Positions 5,283-5,364 of a stretch of DNA of 5,364 nt are shown here, one piece after another. The position numbers and the translations under genes were made by a program. Numbering within the stretch: the first letter of the stretch is position 1; each line of letters starts with the position of its first letter. Where the stretch lies: positions 180 to 5,543 of the forward strand of contig DINC01000109.1 of assembly GCA_002425885.1 (NCBI GenBank), given 5' to 3'. Below the pieces are notes generated by a model. It saw only the letters and a list, made by a program, of their open reading frames with translations, was not told where the DNA came from and did not search any database. The stretch is from Spirochaetia bacterium UBA5550 (lineage in GTDB: Bacteria; Spirochaetota; UBA4802; UBA5550).

Positions 5283-5311
5283 ATCATATAAAAAAAATAT
5301 TAATATGTCAA
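5283..5311 (-). promoter_or_regulatory. Near-consensus sigma-70 promoter of the hypothetical-queH operon
   Basis: On the minus strand a perfect TTGACA -35 box (5306-5311) is followed by exactly 17 nt and TATGAT (5283-5288), 5/6 to the -10 consensus. A-rich and T-rich tracts flank the -35 box. Transcription would start near 5276, leaving a leader of about 65 nt in which I see no preQ1 riboswitch or terminator. Such a strong promoter is notable ahead of a tRNA-modification operon. Confidence 0.75.
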
Positions 5312-5321
5312 ATTTTTGACA
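5306..5321. promoter_or_regulatory. Palindrome over the -35 box, possible operator
   Basis: TGTCAAA (5306-5312), a 2-nt centre and TTTGACA (5315-5321) form a perfect 7-bp inverted repeat. It contains two consensus TTGACA boxes, one on each strand, facing away from each other. A dimeric regulator bound here would block the operon's -35 box. It may instead simply be two back-to-back promoters. No regulator can be assigned. Confidence 0.45.
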
Positions 5322-5345
5322 AAAAAAACGCTGAAAATTCATAAA
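5316..5345 (+). promoter_or_regulatory. Possible divergent promoter reading out of the window
   Basis: On the plus strand TTGACA (5316-5321) is followed after 18 nt by CATAAA (5340-5345), a 4/6 match to a -10 box. It would serve a rightward gene starting beyond base 5364. The -10 is weak and no downstream gene is visible, so this remains tentative. Confidence 0.25.
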
Positions 5346-5364
5346 TTATGTCGCTTTTTTTCAA

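Overview
The window carries five protein genes in three transcription units, plus two compact inverted-repeat elements between genes. Gene style, a lipoprotein signal sequence and GTCATT-ended intergenic repeats suggest a Gram-negative anaerobic bacterium. Deferribacterota (Geovibrio/Denitrovibrio-like) is my best guess, but it rests on impression and was not computed.

Layout. (1) Positions 1-71 are the right-hand part of an inverted-repeat element cut by the window edge. (2) Positions 94-1809, minus strand, form a two-gene purine acquisition operon: xpt (xanthine phosphoribosyltransferase) followed 51 bp later by a BMP/PnrA-type substrate-binding lipoprotein of an ABC importer, with a small GC-rich hairpin between them. 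(3) Positions 1810-2211 are a 402-bp divergent intergenic region. It holds an xpt promoter candidate, a 16-bp perfect palindrome, a 140-bp MITE-like nested inverted repeat (1929-2068), an adjoining very stable GC hairpin, and a modest promoter and ribosome binding site for the next gene. (4) Positions 2212-3981, plus strand, encode a 589-residue RNB-family (RNase II/R-type) exoribonuclease with OB-fold-like ends. (5) Positions 3978-5211, minus strand, form an operon of an unrecognised 115-residue cysteine-containing protein followed by QueH (epoxyqueuosine reductase, last step of queuosine synthesis). This QueH has a complete C-terminal Smr domain in the same reading frame. (6) Positions 5212-5364 hold a near-consensus sigma-70 promoter for that operon, whose -35 box is half of a palindrome that also supplies a -35 box facing the other way.

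How the parts fit. The lipoprotein would capture purine nucleosides or bases outside the inner membrane and Xpt would convert xanthine to XMP inside. The importer ATPase and permeases are not in the window. The exoribonuclease and QueH-Smr converge tail to tail and share 4 bp, so they are not co-transcribed. Both act on RNA, but any functional link is speculation. The most unusual item is the QueH-Smr fusion, which joins a tRNA-modifying metalloenzyme to a domain best known from nucleases acting on nucleic acid and stalled ribosomes.
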